DNA of 13,372 nt. Origin: UKL13-2 sp031370625 (lineage in GTDB: Bacteria > Pseudomonadota > Gammaproteobacteria > Burkholderiales > Usitatibacteraceae). A program made the position numbers and the translations under genes. Below the pieces are notes generated by a model. The model was not told where the DNA came from. It ran no database searches and saw only the letters and a list, made by a program, of their open reading frames with translations. Where the stretch lies: contig JANMQR010000356.1 of the NCBI GenBank assembly GCA_031370625.1, positions 1 through 13,372 of the forward strand, written 5' to 3'. This document shows, one piece after another, positions 1 to 6,376 of the stretch (positions are counted from its first letter, which is position 1; each line of letters begins with the position of its first letter).

Positions 1-8
1 AAATCCTC

Positions 9-35
9 GTGTATACCCCATACACTCCGGTTTTT
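9..35 (+). terminator. weak terminator-like hairpin
   Basis: A perfect 6-bp stem (GTGTAT at 9-14 with ATACAC at 20-25) closes a 5-base loop, and a run of five T follows at 31-35 after a short CTCCGG spacer. The shape resembles a small Rho-independent terminator for a rightward gene lying outside the window. The stem is AT-rich and the T-run is offset, so this may equally be part of an intergenic repeat. Confidence 0.25.
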
Positions 36-87
36 CTCCCCTTTGCGCCTTGACTGACCTGCGCTCGCGACGAATTTCAACAAGCCC

Positions 88-255
88 CTAGCAGCCTGTC
101 GGACTTAAAGGGATTCGGCTGCAAAATGATCTGGGCGGTGCATATTTCCCCGCATTTCTACGCCAAGGGAACAACCATTGGCTTGAAAAGCGTGAAAATC
201 TGCCCTCACCCAGCTCATTTTTCGCATCGATTCTTTAAGTCCGACAGGCTGCTAG
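88..255. repeat. MITE-like palindromic element with 23-bp perfect inverted ends
   Basis: The 23 bases at 88-110 are the exact reverse complement of 233-255. Both outer ends carry CTAG (88-91 and 252-255), which could be a 4-bp target duplication around a 160-bp element (92-251), or simply the end of the inverted repeat. The two halves continue to match imperfectly towards the centre near 171, for example CTGGGCGG near 131 against the complement of the CCTCACCCAG near 204-213. The whole element could therefore fold as one long hairpin. It has no transposase and no convincing ORF, so a non-autonomous element mobilised by an IS elsewhere in the genome is the simplest reading. I do not assign an IS family. 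Confidence 0.75.
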
Positions 256-457
256 CATCTGAATCTTGGACCGTCGGCCGAAAAACCTCCCCTTTCCCAA
301 GATTCTGGGGAAGGGCGACGGTTCCGCTTGAGTCCAATAACAGCGCAATCACAGGTAGCCTGGACTGTGCCCATCATATCTTCCACAAGATTTCTCCGGA
401 TGCGTTTCGTTGCGAGAAATGATGATTCAAACGTAATGTTGACCTCAGCGTTCAGCG
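256..457. other. intergenic stretch, no gene recognised
   Basis: Between the palindromic element and the end of the cytochrome gene I see no coding region with a ribosome binding site or family resemblance. The only visible structure is a 9-bp inverted repeat (GAATCTTGG at 261-269 with CCAAGATTC at 297-305) separated by 27 bases. It has no T-run and is not convincing as a terminator. Confidence 0.5.
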
Positions 458-481
458 CTTAGGGCTTAGGGCTTAGGGCTT
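458..481. repeat. CTTAGGG heptamer repeat, three copies
   Basis: Three perfect copies of CTTAGGG (458-464, 465-471, 472-478) are followed by a partial CTT. The repeat overlaps the last two codons and the TAA stop (466-468) of the leftward cytochrome gene, so gain or loss of a 7-bp unit would change the protein's C-terminus. Confidence 0.8.
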
Positions 482-1755
482 TCAATGATTGGGCCCGATA
501 ACGTGCCCAAAAATGCAATTACATCTTGAACCTCTCGCTCGCTCAATTGAATCGGTTTGCGTTCTGTGTGTCCGGGTTCGCCATGAGCGAGCTCGGTGTG
601 GCCAACCTGCGCCTTAGGTGCTTTAACGTAGTGCGCCAGCACTTCCGTCAACGTACTTAACTGGCCCGCGTGCATATAGGGCGGCCGAAGTGCAACACCA
701 CGAAGGCTAGGCGTTTTGAACGCGCCCTCGAGCGACGCGCCTTCCGGTACAAGAAAGCGCAATTCTTCGCATTGCTCAGGCTTGGCGTCACTGAATGCAT
801 TTAAGCAGTTGAATTCATCGGCCTTCACCTTTGCGAGGGCAGCGATGCGGCCTCGATCAGGATTGGCGACGTCTCGCTGCGGCACACCAGTATTATGGAA
901 CTGCCGATCGGAGAATAGCGGGCCGTTGTGGCAAGTCACACACTGGCCTTTGCCGATAAATATCCGCAGACCGTTTTGCTCTTCTGCTGTCAGCAATGGC
1001 GGAGATGCGGTTTTGCGTTTCACCACGGCCTGAACGTACCTATCAAACCGCGACTCGCCATACGTCAGCGTCTTCTCATAAGCCGCGATCGCTTTTCCCA
1101 TGTTTGCAAAGACGCGCGACACATCTCGATGCCGCGTGGCGTCCATCGCCTTCCATGCCGCTTGTTCATCCTGAGTTCCGTTCGGGCCTGCATGCTGCGG
1201 TACCCCCGACAGGTTCGGCATTGGCTGGAGGATGGATTCGTACTCAGCGCGGTAGTGCGTTTGCAGCAGGTGTGCGTAGCGGCTGCGAGTTCCGCCGTGC
1301 TCGACGGCATCTTCCAGCGGGCCGAGCGCCTGCGACCAGACGCTGTCCTTGCGCCCGTCCCAGAACAGCCAGGGGTTGTATCCGACACCAACGATCGGCA
1401 TCGCGCGGCGCGAGCCCGTGCCCACCCCCTTGCTAACCGGTAAGCCGTCCTGGAACTGTTTGGTCTGATCGTGGCAACTTGCGCAGGAAACCTGCTGATT
1501 TCGGCTGAAGCGCGGGTCGTTGAACAAGCGCTTGCCCAGCGCAATGGCGGCCGGGTTGCGTTCGAACGCGTTAGACGGGTCCCTGGGCACGGGCTCGAGT
1601 GCACGCAATAGCAGCGTGGCCAGGATGCCGCGCTCCTCTTGGCTCCAGTCGGTCGCGACTTGTTTTGCCGGCGTCGCGGCGGCTGGCGTCATCAGCGACA
1701 CTGTCGCCAGCAACATTATGATCAACACGGAAGTATCAGACATGAATTTGCGCAT
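466..1755 (-). CDS. secreted di-haem cytochrome c peroxidase / MauG-family protein
   Basis: A 429-residue periplasmic c-type cytochrome. A signal peptide covers about residues 1-27 (hydrophobic core LIIMLLATVSLM, cleavage near AAA/TPA). Two haem-binding CxxCH motifs are present, CASCH at 91-95 and CVTCH at 272-276, the spacing expected for the di-haem peroxidase family. Other family landmarks are FWDGR at 131-135, FKTPSLRGV near 346-354 and PPYMHAG near 358-364. Cys317 and Cys329 lie in a loop and may form a disulfide. Family members reduce hydrogen peroxide with electrons from small cytochromes or, as in MauG, oxidise a partner protein; sequence alone does not decide which. The ATG at 1755 follows AAGGAG at 6-base spacing. 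The gene is last of a probable three-gene leftward unit, 30 bp after the lipoprotein gene. Confidence 0.9.
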   Translation of the reverse strand: MRKFMSDTSVLIIMLLATVSLMTPAAATPAKQVATDWSQEERGILATLLLRALEPVPRDPSNAFERNPAAIALGKRLFNDPRFSRNQQVSCASCHDQTKQFQDGLPVSKGVGTGSRRAMPIVGVGYNPWLFWDGRKDSVWSQALGPLEDAVEHGGTRSRYAHLLQTHYRAEYESILQPMPNLSGVPQHAGPNGTQDEQAAWKAMDATRHRDVSRVFANMGKAIAAYEKTLTYGESRFDRYVQAVVKRKTASPPLLTAEEQNGLRIFIGKGQCVTCHNGPLFSDRQFHNTGVPQRDVANPDRGRIAALAKVKADEFNCLNAFSDAKPEQCEELRFLVPEGASLEGAFKTPSLRGVALRPPYMHAGQLSTLTEVLAHYVKAPKAQVGHTELAHGEPGHTERKPIQLSEREVQDVIAFLGTLSGPIIESPKP

Positions 1756-1785
1756 GATGTTCTCCTTAATAAAGTGGGTGGATAA

Positions 1786-2223
1786 CTAGCGCGCGAAGCC
1801 CGGTGAGTTCACCACCGTGTTAAAGGTCACCTTGTCGGTGGCTGACGGCGTCTCGACGGCGAGCTTGATTTCCCACCAGCCCGTCATGCTGAATTTCATC
1901 CCTTCGAGCAAGTAGGTGCCGGCGGCGAGTTCCTTCGTCACTTGCGGCTGCGACGGCAGGCCGTGGCCGTGTTGCGGCATGCCGCCATCGACCTTGAACC
2001 GTGCCTGGCTGACCGGTTCACCGGATGGGGAGGTCAGCTTGACCTGCCACGCGTGCATCTGGTTCAGCGCGGCGGGCGGCGTGGGCGGCAGGAGCGTGAC
2101 CACGAATTTTTTCTCGGCGGTCGGTTGAGTCTGCGACATGTCGAGGTTGCTGGGTGTACCCGCGCAGGCGGCGACCGATAGCATAACGAGAAGTGAAAAA
2201 GCGGAAGTAAGTTTGCGTTGCAT
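1786..2223 (-). CDS. YtkA-like lipoprotein
   Basis: A 145-residue envelope protein with a lipoprotein signal: a positively charged start, the hydrophobic stretch LLVMLSV and a lipobox VAAC that makes Cys20 the probable lipidated residue. No Asp follows the Cys, so outer-membrane sorting is expected. The mature part (about 38-138) resembles the YtkA/FixH-like immunoglobulin-fold domain. It contains VKLTSPSGEPV near 61-71 and the His/Met-rich GGMPQHGHG at 80-88, which could bind a metal such as copper; this last point is inference. The start is supported by CGGAG 8 bases upstream of the ATG. It lies 73 bp after the DUF3703-type gene and 30 bp before the di-haem cytochrome gene, all in the same direction. 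Confidence 0.75.
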   Translation of the reverse strand: MQRKLTSAFSLLVMLSVAACAGTPSNLDMSQTQPTAEKKFVVTLLPPTPPAALNQMHAWQVKLTSPSGEPVSQARFKVDGGMPQHGHGLPSQPQVTKELAAGTYLLEGMKFSMTGWWEIKLAVETPSATDKVTFNTVVNSPGFAR

Positions 2224-2296
2224 GGTGATGACTCCGGAAGAAGTGGAAACGTTAATCAGGTGGTATGTGGTTTTGTCGGCGGGAGGATCAATCGGC

Positions 2297-2620
2297 TTAG
2301 GACAAGAGCTGACGCAGGTCCTCAGGGATGGGCATGGGCCGGAAGGCGCTGACGCGTGCCCGTCCGGTGTTGCCCGCGGGAACCCAGATGCGTGAAAACA
2401 GTAGCGCCGCTAACAAGCGCGGCAGCTGGCCGACGACTTCGCGCAGGTCGCGCTGGTACAGGCCGGCAACGAACATCCGCCAGTGAACGTGGAAGTGCCT
2501 GGCCGGCATACGCTGCGACAGCACGTGCGCCCGTTCGAGGTGCGCAAAGCAAATGGAGAAAGTGCGACTTTCGAACGCCACTTGCGCCCGCCAAAGTTCA
2601 TTGTTATACGCGTCAATCAT
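2297..2620 (-). CDS. DUF3703-type small protein
   Basis: A 107-residue soluble-looking protein without a signal peptide. It matches what I know of the DUF3703 family. It has an N-terminal helix pair with AHLERAHVLSQ (26-36), a His-rich RHFHVHW (41-47), QRDLREVVGQLPR (56-68), and a C-terminal PAGNTGRARVSAF (81-93) followed by the PMPIPEDL ending. The function of the family is not established. The conserved histidines make metal binding possible, but that is inference. The ATG at 2620 has a strong AGGAGG site 7 bases upstream, one of the best in the window. It is the first gene of the probable leftward unit with the YtkA-like lipoprotein and the di-haem cytochrome, and so is the place to look for the promoter. 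Confidence 0.75.
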   Translation of the reverse strand: MIDAYNNELWRAQVAFESRTFSICFAHLERAHVLSQRMPARHFHVHWRMFVAGLYQRDLREVVGQLPRLLAALLFSRIWVPAGNTGRARVSAFRPMPIPEDLRQLLS

Positions 2621-3145
2621 GGGAAATCCTCCTGTCGGGCGGAGGTGACATACCGCCGCTGAGGAGAACTTTGGGCGAGTGCCCTCTATGCCGCCAGTGA
2701 TCTGCGACCAGCTGCTTTGTTTTGTCCGGGAGCGGTTTGCGACGTCTACCGAGCGGTTGGGCGGTTGGGGAGAGTCTTTGCGTAGTGGCGGAGGTGGCGC
2801 CTGGAGTTTGCTGTAATTCGAGCACGTGCAGAAGGTAGTGATCCGTGCACGCCACTCCCCTCTTTTCTAAAAAGGGAGAACGAAGCGAGGGTGCCGATGG
2901 AGATTTGCGTTGGTCAGCTTGAGGCGACTGCTTTAAATCCCTCTCACTCTCCCTGTAGGAAAGTGATAAGAACGTTAGAAACAGCACAAAAAAATCGGCG
3001 CTCGTGGCTGACCAGAATTGCGATTTTCGACCGCAGAGCTGGCGGGAGCCCAGATCCGTTATTAGGCGTTCGATCGACTGATTTCATTCCCTCCCCGACC
3101 TAGATAAGGACCAGAAGGCACCGTAAGCGCCCGCGGCAGCCTACC
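2621..3145. other. gene-free stretch upstream of the DUF3703 unit
   Basis: About 525 bp separate the end of the response regulator gene from the DUF3703 gene. The one long leftward reading frame (2987-2613) has low-complexity basic, proline- and serine-rich content, no family resemblance, and overlaps the DUF3703 start, so I do not call it. Visible structures are an imperfect hairpin at 2855-2878 (CTCCCCTCTTTT against AAAAAGGGAG), the 8-bp palindrome GCACGTGC at 2822-2829, and the tandem GCGGTTGG near 2752-2767. The stretch should contain the leftward promoter of the DUF3703 unit, but I cannot place it. Confidence 0.4.
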
Positions 3146-3952
3146 CTACATAGCTCGAAACAAGTGGCCAAACGCGCGGCTAACTTTCAAAGGGCGATCC
3201 AGTCCGCGTAGTTTAAGACTGTAGTGCCCGACCTCATCTCGCGTAGCGTTAAGGATGGCATTTTGATTAACCATAATGCTTCGGTGAACTTGTATGAAAT
3301 CGACACCCTCTAGCCTAGACGCGAGTTCTCGCAAGCTCATTCGGATTAAAGCCTCGCCGGTCGCGGTGACAACATTGACATATTTCTCCGTCGCCTCCAG
3401 GCATAAAACATCGACGACCGGAATCATTCGGACAGTATTTCCTACGCCAGCGCGGAGCACCTTGATCCGCTCCGTGATCGGTTCGTCTGGACTAGAAATC
3501 GATTGAACGCGCTGCATCAATGACGCCATTTCACCGCTCTGTGGCGCGCCACTACGACTAGCGAGACGCTGTTTGAGCCGAGATACGGTCAAATTGAGGC
3601 GCTCGGCCGTCGCCGGTTTCAAAATGTAGTCAACGGCCGCACGCTCAAAGGCCGATACCGCGTAGGCATCAAACGCCGTGACGAATACGAGTAGCGGTTC
3701 TGCGCATCCATCTGGCCACTCGTCGGCGACAGTTTCGGCCACTTCAAGCCCTGATTTGCCAGGCATCTTGATGTCGAGGAACATCACATCCGGCGTGTGC
3801 TGTAGCGCGAGATCTACCGCCTTTGATCCATCGTCTGCGACGTCCAGCACATCAAGATCAGGCCAGGTTTCCGACAAAAGCCGCAAAAGCGTTTTCGCCA
3901 GCGTCGGTTCGTCTTCGGCGATGATTGCTTTAGGTCGATTTTTCGAATTCAT
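3146..3952 (-). CDS. LytTR-family response regulator (LytR/AlgR type)
   Basis: A 268-residue two-component regulator. The N-terminal receiver domain (about 7-127) has the acidic cluster EDE at 13-15, the phosphoacceptor Asp60 in FLDIKMPGKSG, the conserved Thr92 and Lys112 in the LKP motif. A linker leads to a C-terminal LytTR DNA-binding domain (about 161-268) with LCLEATEKYVNV near 183-194, a HRSIMVN motif (223-229) and LKVSRAFG near the end. The protein should bind DNA as a dimer on direct repeats once phosphorylated. The ATG at 3952 has GAGG upstream. The gene follows the LytS-type kinase gene by 62 bp in the same direction, so the two are almost certainly cognate and co-transcribed. The regulon cannot be told from the window. 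Confidence 0.92.
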   Translation of the reverse strand: MNSKNRPKAIIAEDEPTLAKTLLRLLSETWPDLDVLDVADDGSKAVDLALQHTPDVMFLDIKMPGKSGLEVAETVADEWPDGCAEPLLVFVTAFDAYAVSAFERAAVDYILKPATAERLNLTVSRLKQRLASRSGAPQSGEMASLMQRVQSISSPDEPITERIKVLRAGVGNTVRMIPVVDVLCLEATEKYVNVVTATGEALIRMSLRELASRLEGVDFIQVHRSIMVNQNAILNATRDEVGHYSLKLRGLDRPLKVSRAFGHLFRAM

Positions 3953-4014
3953 TTCGATCCTCTAGTTGGTCGAAGTACTCACAACTCTGTTTTACCGCCC
4001 CAGTGGCGTGCGGT

Positions 4015-5085
4015 TCAGTTAGGAATGATTATTATCGCCAAGACGCCAGTTGGCGACCGTGACTTGATTTGCATCGAAGCCTTTGGACCATAGAACGATT
4101 TTAGCCTATCGCGGACATGCACCAATCCATAGCTGCCGCCTGGCACCTCCGCTAGTCCAGCTAAGTCGTAGTTCGGCGGCAGGCCAAGTCCTGAATCGCT
4201 TACGATAATTTCGATACCAGCGTCGCACTGGCGGGCAAAAACTTCCACGGTACCCGGTCCGACTTTCGGTTCGATACCGTGTTTGATCGCGTTCTCGACT
4301 AGTGGCTGCAATAGCATTGGCGGTATGGCAGTGGTTTCTAGGTCAGCAGGAAGCTCGAGGCTGTACACTAGGCGCGTGCCCATGCGGATGGCCATAATTT
4401 CAAGATACGCGTGCAGTTGTTTGAACTCACGGGCAAGCGTTGTCGATCCGGATCGCGAAGCCGAAAGAGCCGATCGCAAATAGATAATCAAACGATCTAT
4501 CATGATTTCCGCTTGGCGTGGATCTTCTGTCAACAATGATCGTAAATTCGCCAATGTGTTGAACAGCATGTGTGGCTCAAGTTGTGCGCGCAGCATCCGG
4601 AGTTCAGATTCCGCTGCTAACCGTTGCGCTTCCGCACGGATTTGCCCCTCTTTCGCGAGCCTGTCGTGCATCGCGAAGTAGTACAACGCGAATGCCGATG
4701 CGAGAACCGTGAACAGCAATGGGACGAATGCGAAGCGGCCTGGCTGAATGAGTCGCATCGGCTCACCGAGCAAAAAAAACGCAACAAAATGACCGCCAAC
4801 AAAGCCAGTCGGAATTGCGACCGCTCCCGTTATCGACCAGTCTAACCACGCGGGGCGAGAGCGCAACAGCGGCAGCCGCCTTAGTATCAAGACAACTGCG
4901 ATGATTGAAATCCCAGTGCATTGTCCAAAAGTCAAAAGTCGTCGGTAAGTTTCAATGCCTGGTGCAAGGAAGTAAAGTAGGGTGGAAGCAAGTCCCCAAA
5001 ACAGCGCAGACCCTGCAATCAGTTTGGTGGCGAACTGCAAAGTATCTGGTGGGCGGTTCATTGCTGTTTCGCGCGTGTTGTGCAT
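4015..5085 (-). CDS. LytS/YehU-type membrane sensor histidine kinase
   Basis: A 356-residue inner-membrane kinase. About four hydrophobic segments lie near residues 24-43, 55-70, 85-107 and 119-138, with no large periplasmic loop, so it probably senses within or at the membrane. The kinase core is of the His_kinase (LytS) type: RAQLEPHMLFNTLANLRSLL carries the phosphoacceptor His172. The ATPase part has an N box (LVENAIKHG, 262-270), the DSGLGLP G1 box (297-303) and GGSYGLVHVRDRL (316-328). It should phosphorylate the LytTR regulator encoded just downstream. The start is uncertain: neither the ATG at 5085 nor the in-frame ATG at 5061 (giving MNRPPD) has a clear Shine-Dalgarno site. The stimulus is unknown. 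Confidence 0.9.
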   Translation of the reverse strand: MHNTRETAMNRPPDTLQFATKLIAGSALFWGLASTLLYFLAPGIETYRRLLTFGQCTGISIIAVVLILRRLPLLRSRPAWLDWSITGAVAIPTGFVGGHFVAFFLLGEPMRLIQPGRFAFVPLLFTVLASAFALYYFAMHDRLAKEGQIRAEAQRLAAESELRMLRAQLEPHMLFNTLANLRSLLTEDPRQAEIMIDRLIIYLRSALSASRSGSTTLAREFKQLHAYLEIMAIRMGTRLVYSLELPADLETTAIPPMLLQPLVENAIKHGIEPKVGPGTVEVFARQCDAGIEIIVSDSGLGLPPNYDLAGLAEVPGGSYGLVHVRDRLKSFYGPKASMQIKSRSPTGVLAIIIIPN

Positions 5086-5391
5086 TGGTAGATAGTTGGC
5101 TCGTGGGCTGAGTGTTATCAGAATTCGGCTAGGCAGAATGACGGGTACGCAGCCACTGTATGCGGTCGTCGCAATTAGGCCAAGCGGTTTTCTCTGTTTG
5201 GTAAATTTATGTCCCGAAATGGTTGATTGCGTCCACCGAATGGCGTTGGGGTAGTTCCGATTCGGTTGTCGATTACGGTTTGCTCATCTCTAGAACCAGA
5301 CTTACCCCAGAATGCGGCGATTCAATGGCAACCGCATAGGATCAGATAGTCAGCGGGAAGGACAGCTATTGGCCGACAGCGCCAGAAGTTT
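5086..5391. other. intergenic region between kinase gene and antitoxin gene
   Basis: About 306 bp without a gene. It should carry the leftward promoter of the kinase/regulator pair and the 3' end of the antitoxin transcript. I see no clear promoter or terminator. One possible regulatory structure is an imperfect direct repeat, CGATTCGGTT at 5258-5267 and CGATTACGGTT at 5270-5280. Confidence 0.4.
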
Positions 5392-5673
5392 TTAGGCCGC
5401 AATTTTGCGCAACATCGCGGGATGCTTTGTCGCGACTTTTAGAAGCATACGAGCGGCACCAGTTGGCTCACGTCTGCCTTGCTCCCAATCTTGCAACGTT
5501 CGGGGCGAGACGCCCAATAATTTGGCGAACTCGACTTGAGACAAACCCATTTGAAGCCGCGCCGTCGCGGCAGCAGGAAGTTCAACTTTGGTACCACGCG
5601 TTGCCTGTCCTCGTCGCATTTGGCGTACCGATTCCAACAAATCCTTTTGGAAGGTCTTCTTGTCAGTTGGCAT
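5392..5673 (-). CDS. XRE/HigA-type antitoxin, helix-turn-helix
   Basis: A 93-residue cytoplasmic protein. Its C-terminal half (about 42-72) is a Cro/C1-type helix-turn-helix with GLSQVEFAKLLGVSPRTL and the WEQGRREPTG that follows it. The N-terminal part (KKTFQKDLLESVRQMRRG) is the arm typical of antitoxins paired with RelE/HigB-type toxins of about 100 residues. Such proteins neutralise the toxin and repress their own operon. The ATG at 5673 has AGGAG at 7-base spacing and would overlap the last codons of the ancestral upstream toxin frame by 11 bases, the usual toxin-first arrangement. The reading frame is intact although the toxin is broken, so it may survive as an orphan repressor or as protection against related toxins. 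Confidence 0.85.
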   Translation of the reverse strand: MPTDKKTFQKDLLESVRQMRRGQATRGTKVELPAAATARLQMGLSQVEFAKLLGVSPRTLQDWEQGRREPTGAARMLLKVATKHPAMLRKIAA

Positions 5674-5984
5674 TTTCTATCTCCTGTCTCAATTGCGCTA
5701 AAAACGCTGTCGGTAAATGATCAAACTTGGCCTTTGTGTAAACAATTAAACAATTAAAAGCCAAAGCTTCGTCCCCGTCGGATTAAAGTAAATGACGCGA
5801 GCTCCACCGCGCTTACCTTGCCCTGCGCGAGACCATCGCACTTTACGGCAACCACCAGAACCTCGAACTAGCGCGCCAGCGTTAGGATTTAGCGCTATCC
5901 AAGTGATGAATTCAAGTCGCTCCTCTTCGCTCCAAATGTCGTCCGCATAACGCTGGAAGATTATGTCCCGGCAACAGGTCGCAT
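5663..5984 (-). pseudogene. broken RelE/HigB-like toxin gene
   Basis: On the minus strand the frame read through 5964-5749 gives a clear toxin of this family: IFQRYADDIWSEEERLEF, then GSGGCRKVRWSRAGQGKR, then GGARVIYFNPTGTKLWLL. It ends early at TAA (5748-5746). The cause is visible: AAACAATT occurs twice in tandem (5740-5747, 5748-5755). Removing one copy restores the frame through YTKAKFDHLPTAFLAQL to a TGA at 5665-5663, overlapping the antitoxin start. At the 5' end the same frame has no start codon. An ATG at 5984 in another frame reads MRPVAGT and would join the toxin frame if one base is missing near 5965-5970. With both repairs the protein would be 104 residues, normal for the family. 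Intact members are mRNA-cleaving ribosome-dependent toxins; this copy should be inactive unless the duplication is a sequencing or strain-specific change. Confidence 0.8.
5740..5755. repeat. 8-bp tandem duplication inside the toxin gene
   Basis: AAACAATT at 5740-5747 is followed directly by a second identical copy at 5748-5755. The unit length is not a multiple of three, and it creates the premature TAA in the leftward toxin frame. Such short duplications arise by replication slippage and can revert. Confidence 0.9.
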
Positions 5985-5992
5985 ATCAAGAG

Positions 5993-6011
5993 ACTACGGC
6001 ATTGCCGTAGT
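5993..6011. promoter_or_regulatory. 19-bp palindrome, candidate operator of the toxin-antitoxin operon
   Basis: ACTACGGCA (5993-6001) and TGCCGTAGT (6003-6011) are perfect inverted repeats around a single T. The site lies 8 bases upstream of the inferred toxin ATG on the minus strand, where autoregulatory operators of toxin-antitoxin loci normally sit. A weak leftward promoter could overlap it (TTGCAA near 6018-6013, then TAGTCT near 5995-5990). Binding by the antitoxin is inference. Confidence 0.5.
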
Positions 6012-6376
6012 AATTGCAAGTGGAATACGCGACTACTGCGAATAACTTCCCGCAGACTTATTGCAACGGTGATGCAATACGCAGGCGACTTCGGCGATTG
6101 CCACGGCAAAAGTTTTAGATCGGCCTAAGCCTTGCAAGTTCGGATACTCGTCGACTTCCGACAATCAATAACTCAACCAACTTGCACGGCAGTCAGTCGC
6201 CACGCTTTTCATGAGCTTCGCCTTGAACTGGTTGGCGCGAATAGGATGGCGAGAGTATCAAACTCAAGCGCTGGTGCGGTTTTCAGGCTATAAATGCCTG
6301 AAATAGGTTGCCTGTATTAGGGCTATGGCTTCACACTTGATCCGAATTGCTCAAATCGCGAAGCCATCTTTCCCTG
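6012..6376. other. gene-free stretch between toxin remnant and lptF
   Basis: No gene recognised in about 365 bp. There is a 7-bp inverted repeat (TATTGCA 6059-6065 with TGCAATA 6073-6079). An imperfect direct repeat also occurs (TTGCAAG..AATACGC.GACT near 6013-6033 against a longer version near 6061-6090). No part of an lptG gene is visible. Confidence 0.4.
6281..6303. terminator. hairpin downstream of lptF, possible terminator
   Basis: TTTCAGGC (6281-6288) pairs perfectly with GCCTGAAA (6296-6303) around a 7-base loop. It lies about 75 bp past the lptF stop. There is no real T-run on either strand, so termination is only a possibility. A second inverted repeat, ATGGCTTC (6325-6332) with GAAGCCAT (6360-6367), lies closer to the lptF stop. 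Confidence 0.3.

Noticed and set aside
126..422. 98-residue rightward reading frame
   Set aside because: It starts inside the palindromic element, has no ribosome binding site and no family-like features.
716..1604. Several overlapping frames on both strands inside the di-haem cytochrome gene
   Set aside because: They are out-of-frame readings of a gene with clear haem motifs and a signal peptide.
2613..2987. 124-residue leftward reading frame upstream of the DUF3703 gene
   Set aside because: Basic, Pro/Ser-rich composition with no recognisable domain; its end overlaps the DUF3703 start and its start lies in a repeat-like stretch.
5912..6109. 65-residue leftward reading frame near the toxin remnant
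   Set aside because: Its second half is an out-of-frame reading of the toxin N-terminus; no ribosome binding site or homology.
5990..6110. Cluster of short direct and inverted repeats considered as a CRISPR array
   Set aside because: The repeats are short, imperfect and unevenly spaced, with no repeat-spacer pattern and no cas gene.
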